Positions 22,231 to 33,524 of a stretch of DNA of 64,000 nt are shown here, one piece after another. A model generated the notes under the pieces. That model did no database searches and was not told the origin of the DNA. It saw nothing but the letters and a program-made list of their open reading frames with translations. Source of the DNA: Paraphysomonas bandaiensis (Eukaryota > Chrysophyceae); the NCBI GenBank assembly GCA_965644295.1, contig CBFFRP010000023.1:1-64000 (forward strand). The letters are read 5' to 3'. A program made the position numbers and the translations under genes. Positions within the stretch are counted from its first letter, which is position 1. Every line of letters starts with the position of its first letter.

Positions 22231-24493
22231 TTATCGTCTAGCTTTAGAAGTATCATAATAGTGCTCTGCAAGCTCTAACAGCCAGCGTGGTTCTATTCTA
22301 GACACTTCACGTATTAATACAGCATTCGTATGAACTACATCATGGAAAATAACCCACTCAGGCGGTGCACCAAACCTAGCCAGCACCGACGAAGGGTGTA
22401 CAGTAACCGGGATGCGCCCCCGCACTGTCCAGTACATCCCACCCGATCCTAACTGTGCGACGTTAGCAAAGTACCCTGCCACTATACACCGACGAATCGT
22501 TTCATTGTCTTCCTCGCAGCTCGCGAGTACACAACCCTCAGGGGCAAACGCGATAAGCATCTTTCTCAACCGTGTCCGCACCTCATGGGCCCTCGATAGA
22601 ACTCTGGCTTGTAAACACATAGAGTCACACCATGACGAGTTGCACCCGCTGGACACATAAGATTGGTATATGTTTAGAAGTGTCAGGTGATCTCCTAATG
22701 GATTCACAAACTCTGCCCGACAATCTAGCAGTCGTTGCTTGGCCTCTTCGCTAGCTCGTCCACGCATTGTGATAAAAGGGTGCTCCACGGCACACATGGC
22801 AGCTACAGAGAGCATCTCCTCAGAACACCCCATATCTAGAGAAGCAAGAAGAGCCCTCGATAAACGGGGCTCCACAGGCATATCTGCCATCTGTGATCCG
22901 GATGCAGTTATGCAACATGACTCATCTAAGGCACCGAGGCTAAACAATAATTCCAGCGCAAATATCATGAGCTTCACCGGTGGAGGAGAGAGAAAGTCAA
23001 AATGCAAAACATCATCTATGCCGAGAGCCTTCAGTTGCAACACTGCCCACGATATATCCACTCGCTGCATCTCAGGAGGCGATGATAGTGGTAATGACTG
23101 GTAGGCGGATTCGGGCATAAGGCGAAAGCACTTCCCAGGCTGTGTTCTCCCAGCCCGACCGGTGCGTTGACTATATAAACAATACATAACGCCAGTTGTA
23201 TAACGTAAACATTTATCGCACTGACTTACCAAGCGGATGCTTTAGAAATAGAGCATGTGACCAATGAATCTACTCCACTCTCCGGATCGAAATATTTCAT
23301 CTTCACGAATCCGCTGTCCACAATATACTTAATTCCTTCTATTGTCACGGAGGTCTCTGCTATATTCGTCGCAAACACAACCTTCCTGTGTTTCGGAGGT
23401 GTGGGGTCAAAGGCACGCATCTGCAACCGGTGGGGAAGAGTACTGTAGAGAGGGAGAGCAATCAAATCTGGCTTCTCGTAGCGATCCTCCAGCATCTGAA
23501 TTGCAGAGTCAATTTCTTCGGCCCCTGGCAAAAAGACAAGCACATCTCCATCACTCTCCTGTGCGTGTATATCCAATACAGTTTGCACAGCACATCGGAC
23601 GTAATTTGAAGTCGGCTCTTCCAGGTACAGTATATCCACATCGTGAGTACGGCCGGCTACTGACAAGATACATGCCGTTTCTTCTCGGTCCTTTCCCCCT
23701 CCTGTTTCAAAGAAGTTCTTAATCTCCACTGCATTGAGTGTCGCCGACGTCACAATCACTCGAAGTTCAGGGCGCTTGCGCTTAATTTTCTTTAACAATC
23801 CAAGCAATATGTCTGTGTATAGAGAGCGCTCATGCGCCTCGTCCACCATGACCACACTGTACTTGCTAAGTAGAGGATCAGTGAGCGTCTCGCGCAAGAG
23901 CAATCCATCGGTGCAGTACTTGATGGACGTTTTAGGTCCACACTTGGAGTCGAATCGAATAGCATATCCCACATCCTCACCAACCAAGCATCCAAATTCT
24001 TCTGCAGTGCGGGAAGCAACAGATATCGTGGCAACACGGCGAGGCTGCGTGCAAACTATGCATCGCCCCCCTGCTGCCCATCCAGCCTCATATAAGAACT
24101 GAGGGATTTGAGTGGACTTTCCACTGCCTATAACATGATAGCAGTCAACTAATCTATTCTCTATTCTTTATACTCTAAATATTATGCATATCTATATATC
24201 TGCTGTCCTCTCATATATACACGTGAGTAAGCAGCGGAGTCTATCAGTTAATCGAGTAGCTCATATAGTCACACAGATCACTCCACACTACCATACATCT
24301 CACCTGTCTCTCCCACTAGCACTAGAACCTTATATTTCTCAAGACAATACAGCAGCTCTCTCTTGTGTCTGTGGATGGGCAGCAGCTGTCTCTGATAGGA
24401 GATAGGGAGGTGCTTGTGTCGGCCCGGGTGAAGAGGGGGCGGTTCATGGATATCTCCCCTGTCCACTGCGGTAGAGGGACGCCAGAATTCCAT
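22231..24493 (-). CDS. DEAH-box RNA helicase, DHX35 type
   Basis: Exons 24304..24493, 23230..24127 and 22231..23170 give 675 residues. The introns are 176 and 59 nt; the first splits Walker A (VGETG / SGKSTQIPQFLYEAGW). Helicase motifs in order: TQPRRVA (Ia), DEAHERS (II), TSATLNA (III), FLPGAEE (IV), FATNIAETSVTIEGI (V) and QRTGRAGRTQPGKC (VI). HA2/ratchet and OB-fold regions follow (EMQRVDISWAVLQLKALGIDD). The N-terminus FWRPSTAV and the total length match DHX35, a helicase found in spliceosomal C-complexes. The position usually Asn before QRxGRAGR is Cys because of the splice. Confidence 0.88.
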
Positions 24494-24831
24494 CCTATGA
24501 AGCTATGATCACTCGCTACGACTAATAGTGTTAAAGTCTGCTACAGCAGTCAGCATATACACGCATATGTGTATATACATAGAGAGATAATCAATACTCA
24601 GTACTCGCGATATATCGCGATTATACCCTACACAACTACGAAGCGTATACCATCGTATACCATCGTATACCGAGATAGAGCCCTCAGTGGTATGTGTGTA
24701 CTTCATATAGTATGATCATCATACTCCTTAAATACGAGGGAGCGACACACCCTCTAATCACTGAAACATTGAAATTGTAAGCCACTTCACACATTAACCA
24801 TTCCATTTCCATAGAGGGTAGCAGATTGTCA
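24494..24831. promoter_or_regulatory. Divergent intergenic region, DHX35 / ALG5
   Basis: A 338-bp promoter gap. It includes a short triplicated CGTATACCAT-like unit at about 24647-24672 and CGCGATATATCGCGA, a perfect palindrome, at about 24606-24620. Confidence 0.45.
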
Positions 24832-26177
24832 ATGGAAATCAGTCCATCTGTAGCTGGTGGATTGGCAGCTTTAGTTCTAGCTGCAATTGGAATCGTCGTC
24901 TACTGGGTCTTTTATCCTGTGTTCTCAAGCTCATCAAACAATGATTGTGATGGTGATACATTGACAGCGAGAAATAGTAAGTCACAGCAGCTTAATCAAA
25001 TTAAATTGGATCCGACGTTGGATTTCAGTGTAATCGTACCAGCCTACAATGAGGTATGCCATCAATACCTTATATTAGTGAATTTCACATATCATAGGAA
25101 GCACGCCTGCCTCCAATGCTAGATGATACTATTGACTTTTTGAGTACGTGGTGTCAGCAACAGTCTTTTACCTTTGAGGTGAGTATGTATTATTTTTAGT
25201 GTCAGTTGTACTCAGTGAAACATTGCAAGATTATTGTTGTTGATGATGGAAGTTCTGATGACACCGCTGGGGTGGTGAAGAGTTATATTATGAAGCACGA
25301 TTTTGTGAAGCTTCTGAAATTAGGTCGCAACAGAGGCAAAGGTGGGGCTATAAAGCTGGGGGTACAAAGAGCATGTGGTCGGTATATATTAATGGTGAGC
25401 CTTATCTCTGGAAGAAACGGTATTCCTAATTTTTGTTCGAATATATGATAGGCGGATGCCGACGGAGCGACTGATATTCGCGACCTGCAATCCCTCTACA
25501 AGAGTCTGAAAGAATGTGAACGAAATGGGGACCTTAAACTCAGTGGCGTACCGGAGGACGGGGTTGTGGGGATGGCCGTGGGTAGTAGGTGAGTTATTAT
25601 CTCCAATTATTGTTCAGTACATGAGTGTACTATTCACCCATTCGCCACCAATGCATCGCGTTTATTTTATACATGTGTTCTAGGGCACATATGGAGGGCA
25701 AATCCATTGCTACTCGCGCACTGCACCGTACCATACTGATGTACGGGTTCCACCTGCTGGTGACTATTCTTTGCACCCGGAATGTGAAAGACACTCAGTG
25801 CGGCTTTAAGCTCTTCACCCGCAGAACGGCTAGAATTCTGTTTGGCGTGCTTCACCTGGACAGATGGTCCTTCGACACAGAGCTCGTGTTCTTAGCCGAA
25901 AGTCTCAATATGCCCATTACAGAGGTACGTAGGTTGAATATGCAAGGATTTTCATCACTCATCGCAAATATGACATCAGGTGGCAGTTAACTGGCACGAA
26001 GTCGATGGATCGAAGTTAATTCAGACTGGGGCCGATGTGGCCATTACTTCTTTGACAATGGCTCGGGATATGCTCTGTGTTAGATTATCTTATCTATTTG
26101 GTATTTGGAACTACAAGTGTGCTCTGGGAGAGAACATATCAAGACTGTGCAAAAGCCATCCGAAGAAGAGCGCTTGA
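24832..26177 (+). CDS. ALG5: Dolichyl-phosphate beta-glucosyltransferase (ALG5)
   Basis: Six exons: 24832..25053, 25098..25178, 25230..25394, 25452..25588, 25684..25924 and 25980..26177, giving 347 residues. An N-terminal membrane anchor (AALVLAAIGIVVYWVFYPVF) precedes a GT2 domain: FSVIVPAYNE, IIVVDDGSSDDT, RNRGKGGAI, ILMADADGA (metal-binding DxD), MAVGSR, then the ALG5 signature CGFKLFTRRTARILF and RWSFDTELVFLAE. It transfers glucose from UDP-glucose to dolichyl phosphate on the cytosolic ER face for N-glycan assembly. Intron 2 is placed at 25179..25229 because this gives SFTFE-IIVVDDGS as in homologues; its 3' site is AAG rather than the usual TAG/CAG. Confidence 0.92.
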
Positions 26178-26927
26178 TGCTATATGTGTGAATTTTGTAA
26201 CATTCAACTTGATTCCTTCATATATCTATATGAGTTTGTACGTCATACCAACAATAGGTGTCGTAGAAAACGTGTGGTTAGCTTCTTATATGGTGGCCAC
26301 TCTAACTGAAGTCTAACATTAACTGCATTTAAGCAAGTATCGTTATGGTCATATCGCTGAGCAGTATTACTACTGCCTTGGCGCTTTAAGTACACTCACA
26401 GCATAAAATATATATCAGCATCATATGATGTTGAATGACTTCATAATTAGCTGATATCATGGAGTGTCTACATCATGATACGCAACAACCTTTGATAGTA
26501 TTGCTTGTAAATTATATCAACAACATTACCATGCCCGCAACACCTATAATTGTAATAACCATTCTATTGTGGGGGGTGCCAAGGTGAGTGTGATTTTGTC
26601 ATGTGCTTATATGAGAGGTGTGCATGGAGGATAAGCTCTTGACTTAATGATCGCACAGAATTCATTGGAATGATGTGCACTGTGCACTCTTCACGCTGGT
26701 CTTGTATATGCTGTAAACAAACTAGAAAATAGCGGGTATATAGCAACTTGAAAAGGGCTTTTGTAATCAAAACCCCCGTTTTCTAAGAAATATCTGTGAA
26801 CCCGTGTCGCGTACTGTTGTACTGTCACAACTGTACTATCATACTATTGTCCCATTCTCTAGGTACATTTGAAGGAACAGTGGCTCCAAGCCTGGCATCC
26901 ACCTCACTCACTCCTCTGCCTCCAGAC
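26178..26927. other. Intergenic region, ALG5 to the next helicase
   Basis: A 750-bp tandem (3'-5') gap. The frame of the helicase gene is open upstream to 26796, but the MGKKAKKKN start at 26928 looks natural. No repeats seen. Confidence 0.4.
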
Positions 26928-29900
26928 ATGGGAAAGAAAGCAAAGAAGAAGAACGACTCAAGAGGGTATGTAACCCACTCTGCTCCTCCTTCCTCTTCAT
27001 CTGTTGGGATAAACGAGACAGATATATCGACAACAAGCACATGTGAGGCTCCTCATGCATCACTCACACACAGTGATGAACATGAAGAGACTAAAGGACA
27101 GGAGGATGCAACATCGAATGAATTTAATCGTCGAGTGTTGGCAGAGATGCGTTTTATTAAGGCGGAAGGAGGGGGGTCGGCCTATAGGGGCCAGCTGTGT
27201 GCCCCCTCATCTGCTGGCAGTGACATGAAGTTTATGATGCCCTCCGAGTATATCCTTCAGGAGTTGCTGGACTATACAAAGGAAGTCGATTCCTGGGATT
27301 GTTTTTCTCTCTCTTCAGTTACTTATAATCGTTTTGTGAGGATTCTTCACGCGTTGCTCGCGGTGGGTATTGATGACGACATCGCATGTAAAGCTGTTAT
27401 TGCCACAAGTGGTTTTGATGAGCGTGCAGCCATTGAATGGGTAATTGATCAGTATCCCAACCAACTGCCTAAGGGGTGGAGAGAGTATGAAGTAGATACC
27501 ACTGCTGTCGTGGACACTGTACGTCCCGAATCAGTGGTGAAACAGGAGCAGGAGCTCCAAGCCCAGGCAGATATGAAAAGACGGTATGCGGCACAACAGC
27601 AAGCACAGGAGCTGGTACAAGAAATTGAACGACATAATGACTGCAGGCTGATGCCGTCACAGACCACTGATGCTGAACTGCATGCCACTCCCACTGACAG
27701 GTACATGTACTTACTTGAATATAAGAACAAGCTACATGCTGCTGTCAAAAATTTACAGAGTTCCAAAGAAAAGAAAGTTGTGAAAGAACGCTTACGAGAA
27801 GTTGGGTCTGAAATGGGATCCCTTAGATCGTCGGTCGACTTCAGGCTATTGGAAGAAATGAGCACCAAAAGCGTTGATAATGTTAGCGCGGACCCATGCG
27901 TTGAGAATCCTAGTGAACACACACAGGAAGATATGATTGAGGAAGAACCAGGTATTATGGGGCTTTTTGACGAAGACTCGGAGGTAGTTTGCACTGGCAA
28001 ACAGAAAAGTGCTGTATTTGAATACAAAGCATCCCGCAAGCATTCATCACCTCTGAAAATTCTATCGAATATTGTCCCTGAGTCTAGGCGATTTACACCA
28101 GTTTCCCAGGGTGCCTCTAAATGGAGAATGCGACTTGAAGCAGGGCCGTTGAACCCTTCCACAGCTAAACAGTTGTCTGTTGCCCGAGGCACAGTCCTAC
28201 TGACCGAACCTACCGAATATGCTTTGGACGAGGAGTCTTCAAGACAGTTAGCCGCTCTGCTGATGCTACATAAGATCACACCCGTTCTCGAAAGGAGCCG
28301 TGTCTTTAAACAACTCGCCCGCGAATTGACTGATGTATGGGAGGCATGGATTACAGATGAAGAGAATTCTCGAGAGAATGAGATTAGAAAAGCAGCTGAA
28401 AAACGTGTGACAGCCATCGAGACAGCTTTAGAGGAGGCAACGGTGACTAAGAAGAAAACAACGAAAGACGTTTCTTGTCCAGCTACAAGGAATAGTCGTC
28501 AAGGTATGAATATCGTTACCGTGTACGAGGAGTTAGAGCGCCGTCGGACGTCAGGGAGGTTGAAATTGGAGGACTCGAGGAAGGCGCTCCCAGTAACAGC
28601 CCAAGCAAAGCAGATTGTAGATCTCATTTCTCACAGCGACGTGTGTGTTGTATGTGGTGAGACTGGGTCGGGTAAATCTACGCAAGTACCACAGTTGATC
28701 CTCCGAGAGGCCCTCCCTACAGACCATGGAGTAATTAATATCATTGTTACGGAACCCCGTCGAGTTGCTGCCGTCTCGGTATCTGCCCGTGTTTCTGCTG
28801 AGATCGGTGACAATGGACAGTCGGATGCCCTATGTGGATATACCGTGCGTCTCGACTCGAACGTGGGGCCCAAATGTGCAATAGAGTATGTAACCATTGG
28901 AGTTTTGCTGAGACGATTACAGGCCACCAATGGTGCATGTCTAAATACATACTCTCATGTAATTGTAGATGGTAAGTGCTTAATATGTATCTTGGCGAGT
29001 TTTTCACTGTTGCGTAGAGGTTCACGAACGATCCGTGGACTCTGACCTCCTCCTCCTCCTCCTCAGAGAGTACATGAAAGATTCGTTGTCTTCGACTGCA
29101 ACTGCTCGTATTTTCCCACATGTAGTGCTGATGTCTGCAACGGCTGACTCAGAAACGTTGATGTCCTACTGGAGAGAGGCAAGCAATTCTGTTACTATCA
29201 CCCACGTACCTGGGAGAACGTTTCCTGTGAGCGCCCACTTTCTGGAGGATGTAGTAGAAGATTCAGGGTATGGAGACGGGCCAGGGGATGGAAGAGATGC
29301 GGGTGAAGCTTGTGAAAGTTTCAATGACGATGAGGATGATGAAAGTTCCCCTTCCTGGGTTGACGAATTGCAGTACTCAAGTAGAACTTGTAGAGTTGTC
29401 AACAGCAGTGATTTAACCCGCGTCAACTATGATCTTCTTCATCACATCATCAGGTATGAGCTACTCAAAGAATCGTCTGATGTGACACATGACCGAGGAG
29501 CCGTGCTTGTGTTTCTTCCTGGCATGGAGGAAATACGACGTGTTATTCGCTTAGTGGAAGGGGACCCCATTCTTGCCGATATATGCGTTCCGCTTCCAAT
29601 GCATTCCTCACTGCCCTTCAACGAGCTCCAGAAAGCTTTTAGCCGCGTGAATCCACCGAAACGAAAACTGATTGTGTCAACTAATATTGCCGAGACCGGG
29701 GTTACTATTGAGGATGTGGATCTTGTAATCGATAGCGGTCTTGTCAAATCCATGGAATGGAACGAAGTGACGCAAGTTTCTCTTCTACGGATGCATTTGT
29801 GTTCTGCTGCGGAAGCTATGCAGCGCAGAGGTAGAGCTGGACGAGTTCGAGCAGGTAAGTGCATCCATATGTTTCCACGAAGGGTGATGGAGGGGAGTGA

Positions 29901-31047
29901 GGGTGTTCGGGTTCGGAAGCAGATGAAGCGTCGACCAATTCCTGAAATGAAACGAGCACCGCTGACATATCCTATCCTCACCCTCATCGACCAAAGTTTG
30001 CCTGCTACGTTGCTTCTATCCGCCCCAGGGGACACCGTTTCGCAGTCAAAATTGACTCATGCTACCCAAACACTGGTTGAGCTTGGAGCTATAAGATACC
30101 CTGACACTGAAGAAGCAACCGGTCTCGAGTCCAATTGCGACGCTGGCTTAATTCACCGTCAGTTGTTTCCAACCCCACTGGGTCAACACCTAGCCGCCTT
30201 GCCCTGTGACCCGAAGAGTGGAAAGAGTCTTCTGGCTGCTCGGGTTTTGGGTTGTGCACATGCAGCGGCAGTATTTATTGCCACACTTGACTCCAAAAGC
30301 ATATTCTCTCGTAGTGAACGAACGTACGAATTCTTTAGGTCACACTTTGGTAAGCGTGCTCAAAGTGATGCAGTGGCTGTGGTCAATGTGTATACTGAGT
30401 GGATACTGTCTAGTAGAAAGTACGCATGGTGCAGAGAAAATGGAATTTCAATGACGGCAATGACTCAAGTTGCAGAAGTGGTGGATGACCTTTTAAGGTC
30501 ATTGGGTGTGGAAAAGGCAACACGTGATGGGAAACGCTTGCGCGGTGAGTGTACAGCGTGCCGTTCTGATATTGGCATGCATATATGTGTCACTGGTGGT
30601 TCGAAGGAATCCCTTCATGCTGCATTAGCTGTGGGATTGGGAAACAATGTTGCCTATCGCACAACTCTTAAGTCAGGTAGGACAGCGTTTCTCTCGAACA
30701 GCAAGAGCGACGTATACAGTGAGGTGCACAGTTCATCTATGGTCTCCACTCCGGGAGAGGTACTCGTTTATAGCTCCAAGATGGCTAATCTGAGGGGTAC
30801 CCAACAACTGTTTAATGTGGCCACTATTAATAGGGCGACTATGATGTTATTTTCTCCTTGGACAAATCACTATACTGGTGATGGGGTGGTGATTGTTGGC
30901 AATGGAATAGGCGTACGGTGCTTCCCTCAAACGTTAGTTGCACTGAGAAAGTTCCGATCAGTGTGGGAGAAAGCTTTAATAGATGGTGACACGAGCAATC
31001 TTCAAGGTTTTGTAGATATCTGCATGAAAGTGATAAAGTCGACTTAA
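26928..31047 (+). CDS. DEAH-box RNA helicase, DHX29/DHX57-like
   Basis: Exons 26928..28971 and 29018..31047 (46-nt intron inside motif II) give 1357 residues. A basic start (MGKKAKKKND) leads to a long N-part with a UBA-like helix bundle at about residues 140-185 (GIDDDIACKAVIATSGFDER, AAIEWVIDQYP) and coiled, charged segments. Helicase motifs: GETGSGKSTQVPQ, TEPRRVAAVSV, DEVHERSVDSD, MSATADSETL, VFLPGMEEIRRV, STNIAETGVTIEDVD, and QRRGRAGRVRAGKC, followed by HA2 and OB-fold regions. UBA plus DEAH is typical of DHX29 (scanning on structured 5' UTRs) and DHX57; I cannot choose between them. An acidic insert (NDDEDDESSPSW) lies between motifs III and IV. Confidence 0.85.
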
Positions 31048-31862
31048 TAGCAGTTCTTGTTACAGCATATTATATCTGCATACGCATATTTGTGATAAGC
31101 TGCTTTGTTAAACAAGTATGTTTACAAATAGATTTGTAGCTGTTGGTACGCAGTACATATACCCCTCGTTATAGCATGCGGCACCCTTGAAAGTTACGGA
31201 AGCTACTTCAACAGATATATCAAGGTGTAGCACACTACTACTTTGCACGCGGCACAGTGCATAACTCGTGCCTAAAAATATTAAACCCCACACATTTGCT
31301 TTATACTTTATACCATAACAGAACACGAAGCTCAAAATCAAAGCGCAGGTTTAATTATTATTGAAGTAGTGTAAGAATGGCTACAAAATGGTGATGTGGA
31401 ATAATATAGAAACCGATAATCACAGATGGCTTCAGCTTTTTATCTTACGGTAATTATCAGGGCTGCGTAAAAATAAAATGTCAATTTTATTGAAATATTT
31501 CTAATATTGAAATTATGAAGCAAATAATAAATTATAGCAATTATAATTGATAACAACCTATTTCAACTTATTGTCAATCAATTCAAATAATTGAAATATT
31601 ATTACAGTAGTACCATCAATTTAAATACGTATATCGTATATTAGTTACTAAATATAATTATAAGCGGTACAAACAACATGTAGCTAGCTTATTGTTCAAA
31701 ATTACTCCAGGGCTTTTAAAATGTGTTCAAATATGCTCATTTTATGAGAGCAGTAATGGTAAATAAACATCTTTCAACATAAAAATAGCTTTAATACAAA
31801 TACAGTATATAAAAATTGCTGATGATGACTGCAGTCATTGTATGTTGAATTGAAGTATGGGT
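31048..31862. other. Convergent gap with AT-rich MITE-like remnant
   Basis: No gene. At about 31458 the sequence CAGGGCTGCGTAAAAAT starts an AT-rich stretch of about 150 bp full of CAATTA/TAATTG palindromes. CAGGGCTGCG (or its complement) recurs at 53355 and 57662. Confidence 0.4.
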
Positions 31863-32320
31863 AAACAAAGTCGGACATTCACCTTTTCGTGGTGTTCTGG
31901 GGGATAAGAACGGGAGAGATTTCTTCCGGAAACTAACGTGAGCCTCATATTATAAAGTAAGCAAATATTGTTCTGCTTACTCATTGCCAAATATAAAGGT
32001 GTCACTTGTGTAAATGTCTTTGGGCCTTGAAGAATAAACAGATATCCAGGAATGAACCCACCTCAAGTGAATCCGGGGTATTGGGCTGAAGTGAAGCATC
32101 CGAGCTGTTCACCTTAAGGTCTCGAAAATCCTGAAGTCAGTAGATGTCAGGTTTATCAATATTCTTCTTGCTCACTAAGTTTTCTTTGAGTGATGGAACA
32201 AAGTAGTTTACCTTGGCGCTTGCGGTGACGCACAAGCAGCTTTAGTATCGTTAAAAAGTAGGATATCACAGTTAAGCACTGACTCTTAAACGCCTATTTC
32301 TAATAATAAGACATTCTCAA
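31863..32320 (+). repeat. Dispersed repeat family R1, copy A
   Basis: Diverged copy of the sequence at 41085..41590. Shared blocks include GGAAACTAACGTGAGCC, GTCTTTGGGCC, GGGGTATTGGGCTG, GCTTGCGGTGACGCACAAGC and a terminal CGCCTATTNCTAATAATAAG. No coding capacity; probably a non-autonomous mobile element or solo terminal repeat. Confidence 0.7.
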
Positions 32321-32718
32321 CTGAATTGAGGTGTCTTTTTTACTGATTCATCAATGGTGTGAAACAACAAACTCCATGATATTTACTCTAATATTTAGTA
32401 TTATGGAGTATATGCCCTAACACTGTCTTTAGTCTTTACTGTAGGACATGGAAGGGATGTGTAGTGTGATAGCGCATCGCCAATCCACTGAGTGCTATAT
32501 ATTCGGAACCTATACTTGCTTAACATCAGCAGTACACTTTTTAGGAAAGGAATTCTATACACTTTTAAAAGAAGTTGTGCGAAATATATCTACGGACATA
32601 CGTCCATACTTCTGCTTGAACATATGTGATTTGATATAGGATATTAATCAAGTTTGGTCAAGTATATTCTATAGTAGATATTAATTAATAGCACTAATAG
32701 TAATGGATGTAGTTAGTT

Positions 32719-33271
32719 CTAATCGTAGTCTCTCCGCTGCCGTCGAGACTCTTTGATGCTCTTTCTGTGCATCTTCTCACGTTTTCTAATTTGTTTACCT
32801 TTCTCGCCAATGCCCTCCCACATTGAACGCTCTTTAGGCTCTATAAATGCTTCATTCAGCATTTGTCTAAACTTCTTTATACAATCATTTCTATTTTTTT
32901 CTTGAGATCTGTAATGAGAGCATCACACACGTGTAGCTTTATATCTTATTGACCCACCGTTGCTCCTGGGACGTTACGATGAGCTCTCCATGCTGGTTCA
33001 TTCGATTGGCCTGCTGTGCTGCTAGACGTCCACGTACCTCCTTTGGAATCCAGTGAGCGGACATAACATGCAGACGCATCTCTGCTTTAGTGTTAACTTT
33101 ATTTACATTCTGCCCGCCCGGACCCGACGACCTCGAGAACCTGAACTCAAGCTCCTTATCAGGGATAATGAAGTTGGGGGGCAGACCGGAGTGAACGAGT
33201 CTCCATCTGAGAGATAAGGTACGGGGGGCTCGAATGATGCGGTAAGAAAGCATGACGAGTGTGTGGAACAT
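32719..33271 (-). CDS. ICT1-like peptidyl-tRNA hydrolase / release factor (GGQ domain)
   Basis: Exons 32958..33271 and 32719..32908 (49-nt intron) give 167 residues. The N-terminus (MFHTLVMLSYRIIRAPRTL) is basic and hydroxylated like a mitochondrial targeting sequence. The catalytic loop SSGPGGQNVNKVNTKAE carries the GGQ that triggers peptidyl-tRNA hydrolysis. The C-terminus is a basic helix (EKGKQIRKREKMHRKS, then KESRRQRRD), as in ICT1/MRPL58/ArfB, where it enters the empty mRNA channel to rescue stalled ribosomes. Role: mitochondrial (or plastid) ribosome rescue. An earlier in-frame start would read through the TATG tract and is unlikely. Confidence 0.87.
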
Positions 33272-33325
33272 ACCAAACCATACCATACAACTCCACCACA
33301 TACACACACTGTACCACACTGCTGT

Positions 33326-33430
33326 ACATACATACATACATACATACGTACATACATACATACATACATACATACATACGTACATACATACATACATACA
33401 TACATACATCATACTATACATACATACATA
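33326..33430 (+). repeat. Imperfect (CATA)n microsatellite
   Basis: About 105 bp of CATA repeats with CGTA interruptions, in the divergent gap between the ICT1-like start (55 bp away) and the DOT1-family start (95 bp away). Confidence 0.95.
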
Positions 33431-33524
33431 GTGTGGTCTGTAGGTATGATATATGTGTATGTTATCCACTTCAGTGTATGTAGCACTGTGTATATTCTTT
33501 GTCTAAGTGTATCTACTTAGCGAA

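Noticed and set aside
27449-28417. A 322-codon antisense ORF inside the DHX29/57-like gene
   Set aside because: Ser/Cys-rich shadow of the sense reading frame; the sense strand carries clear helicase motifs.
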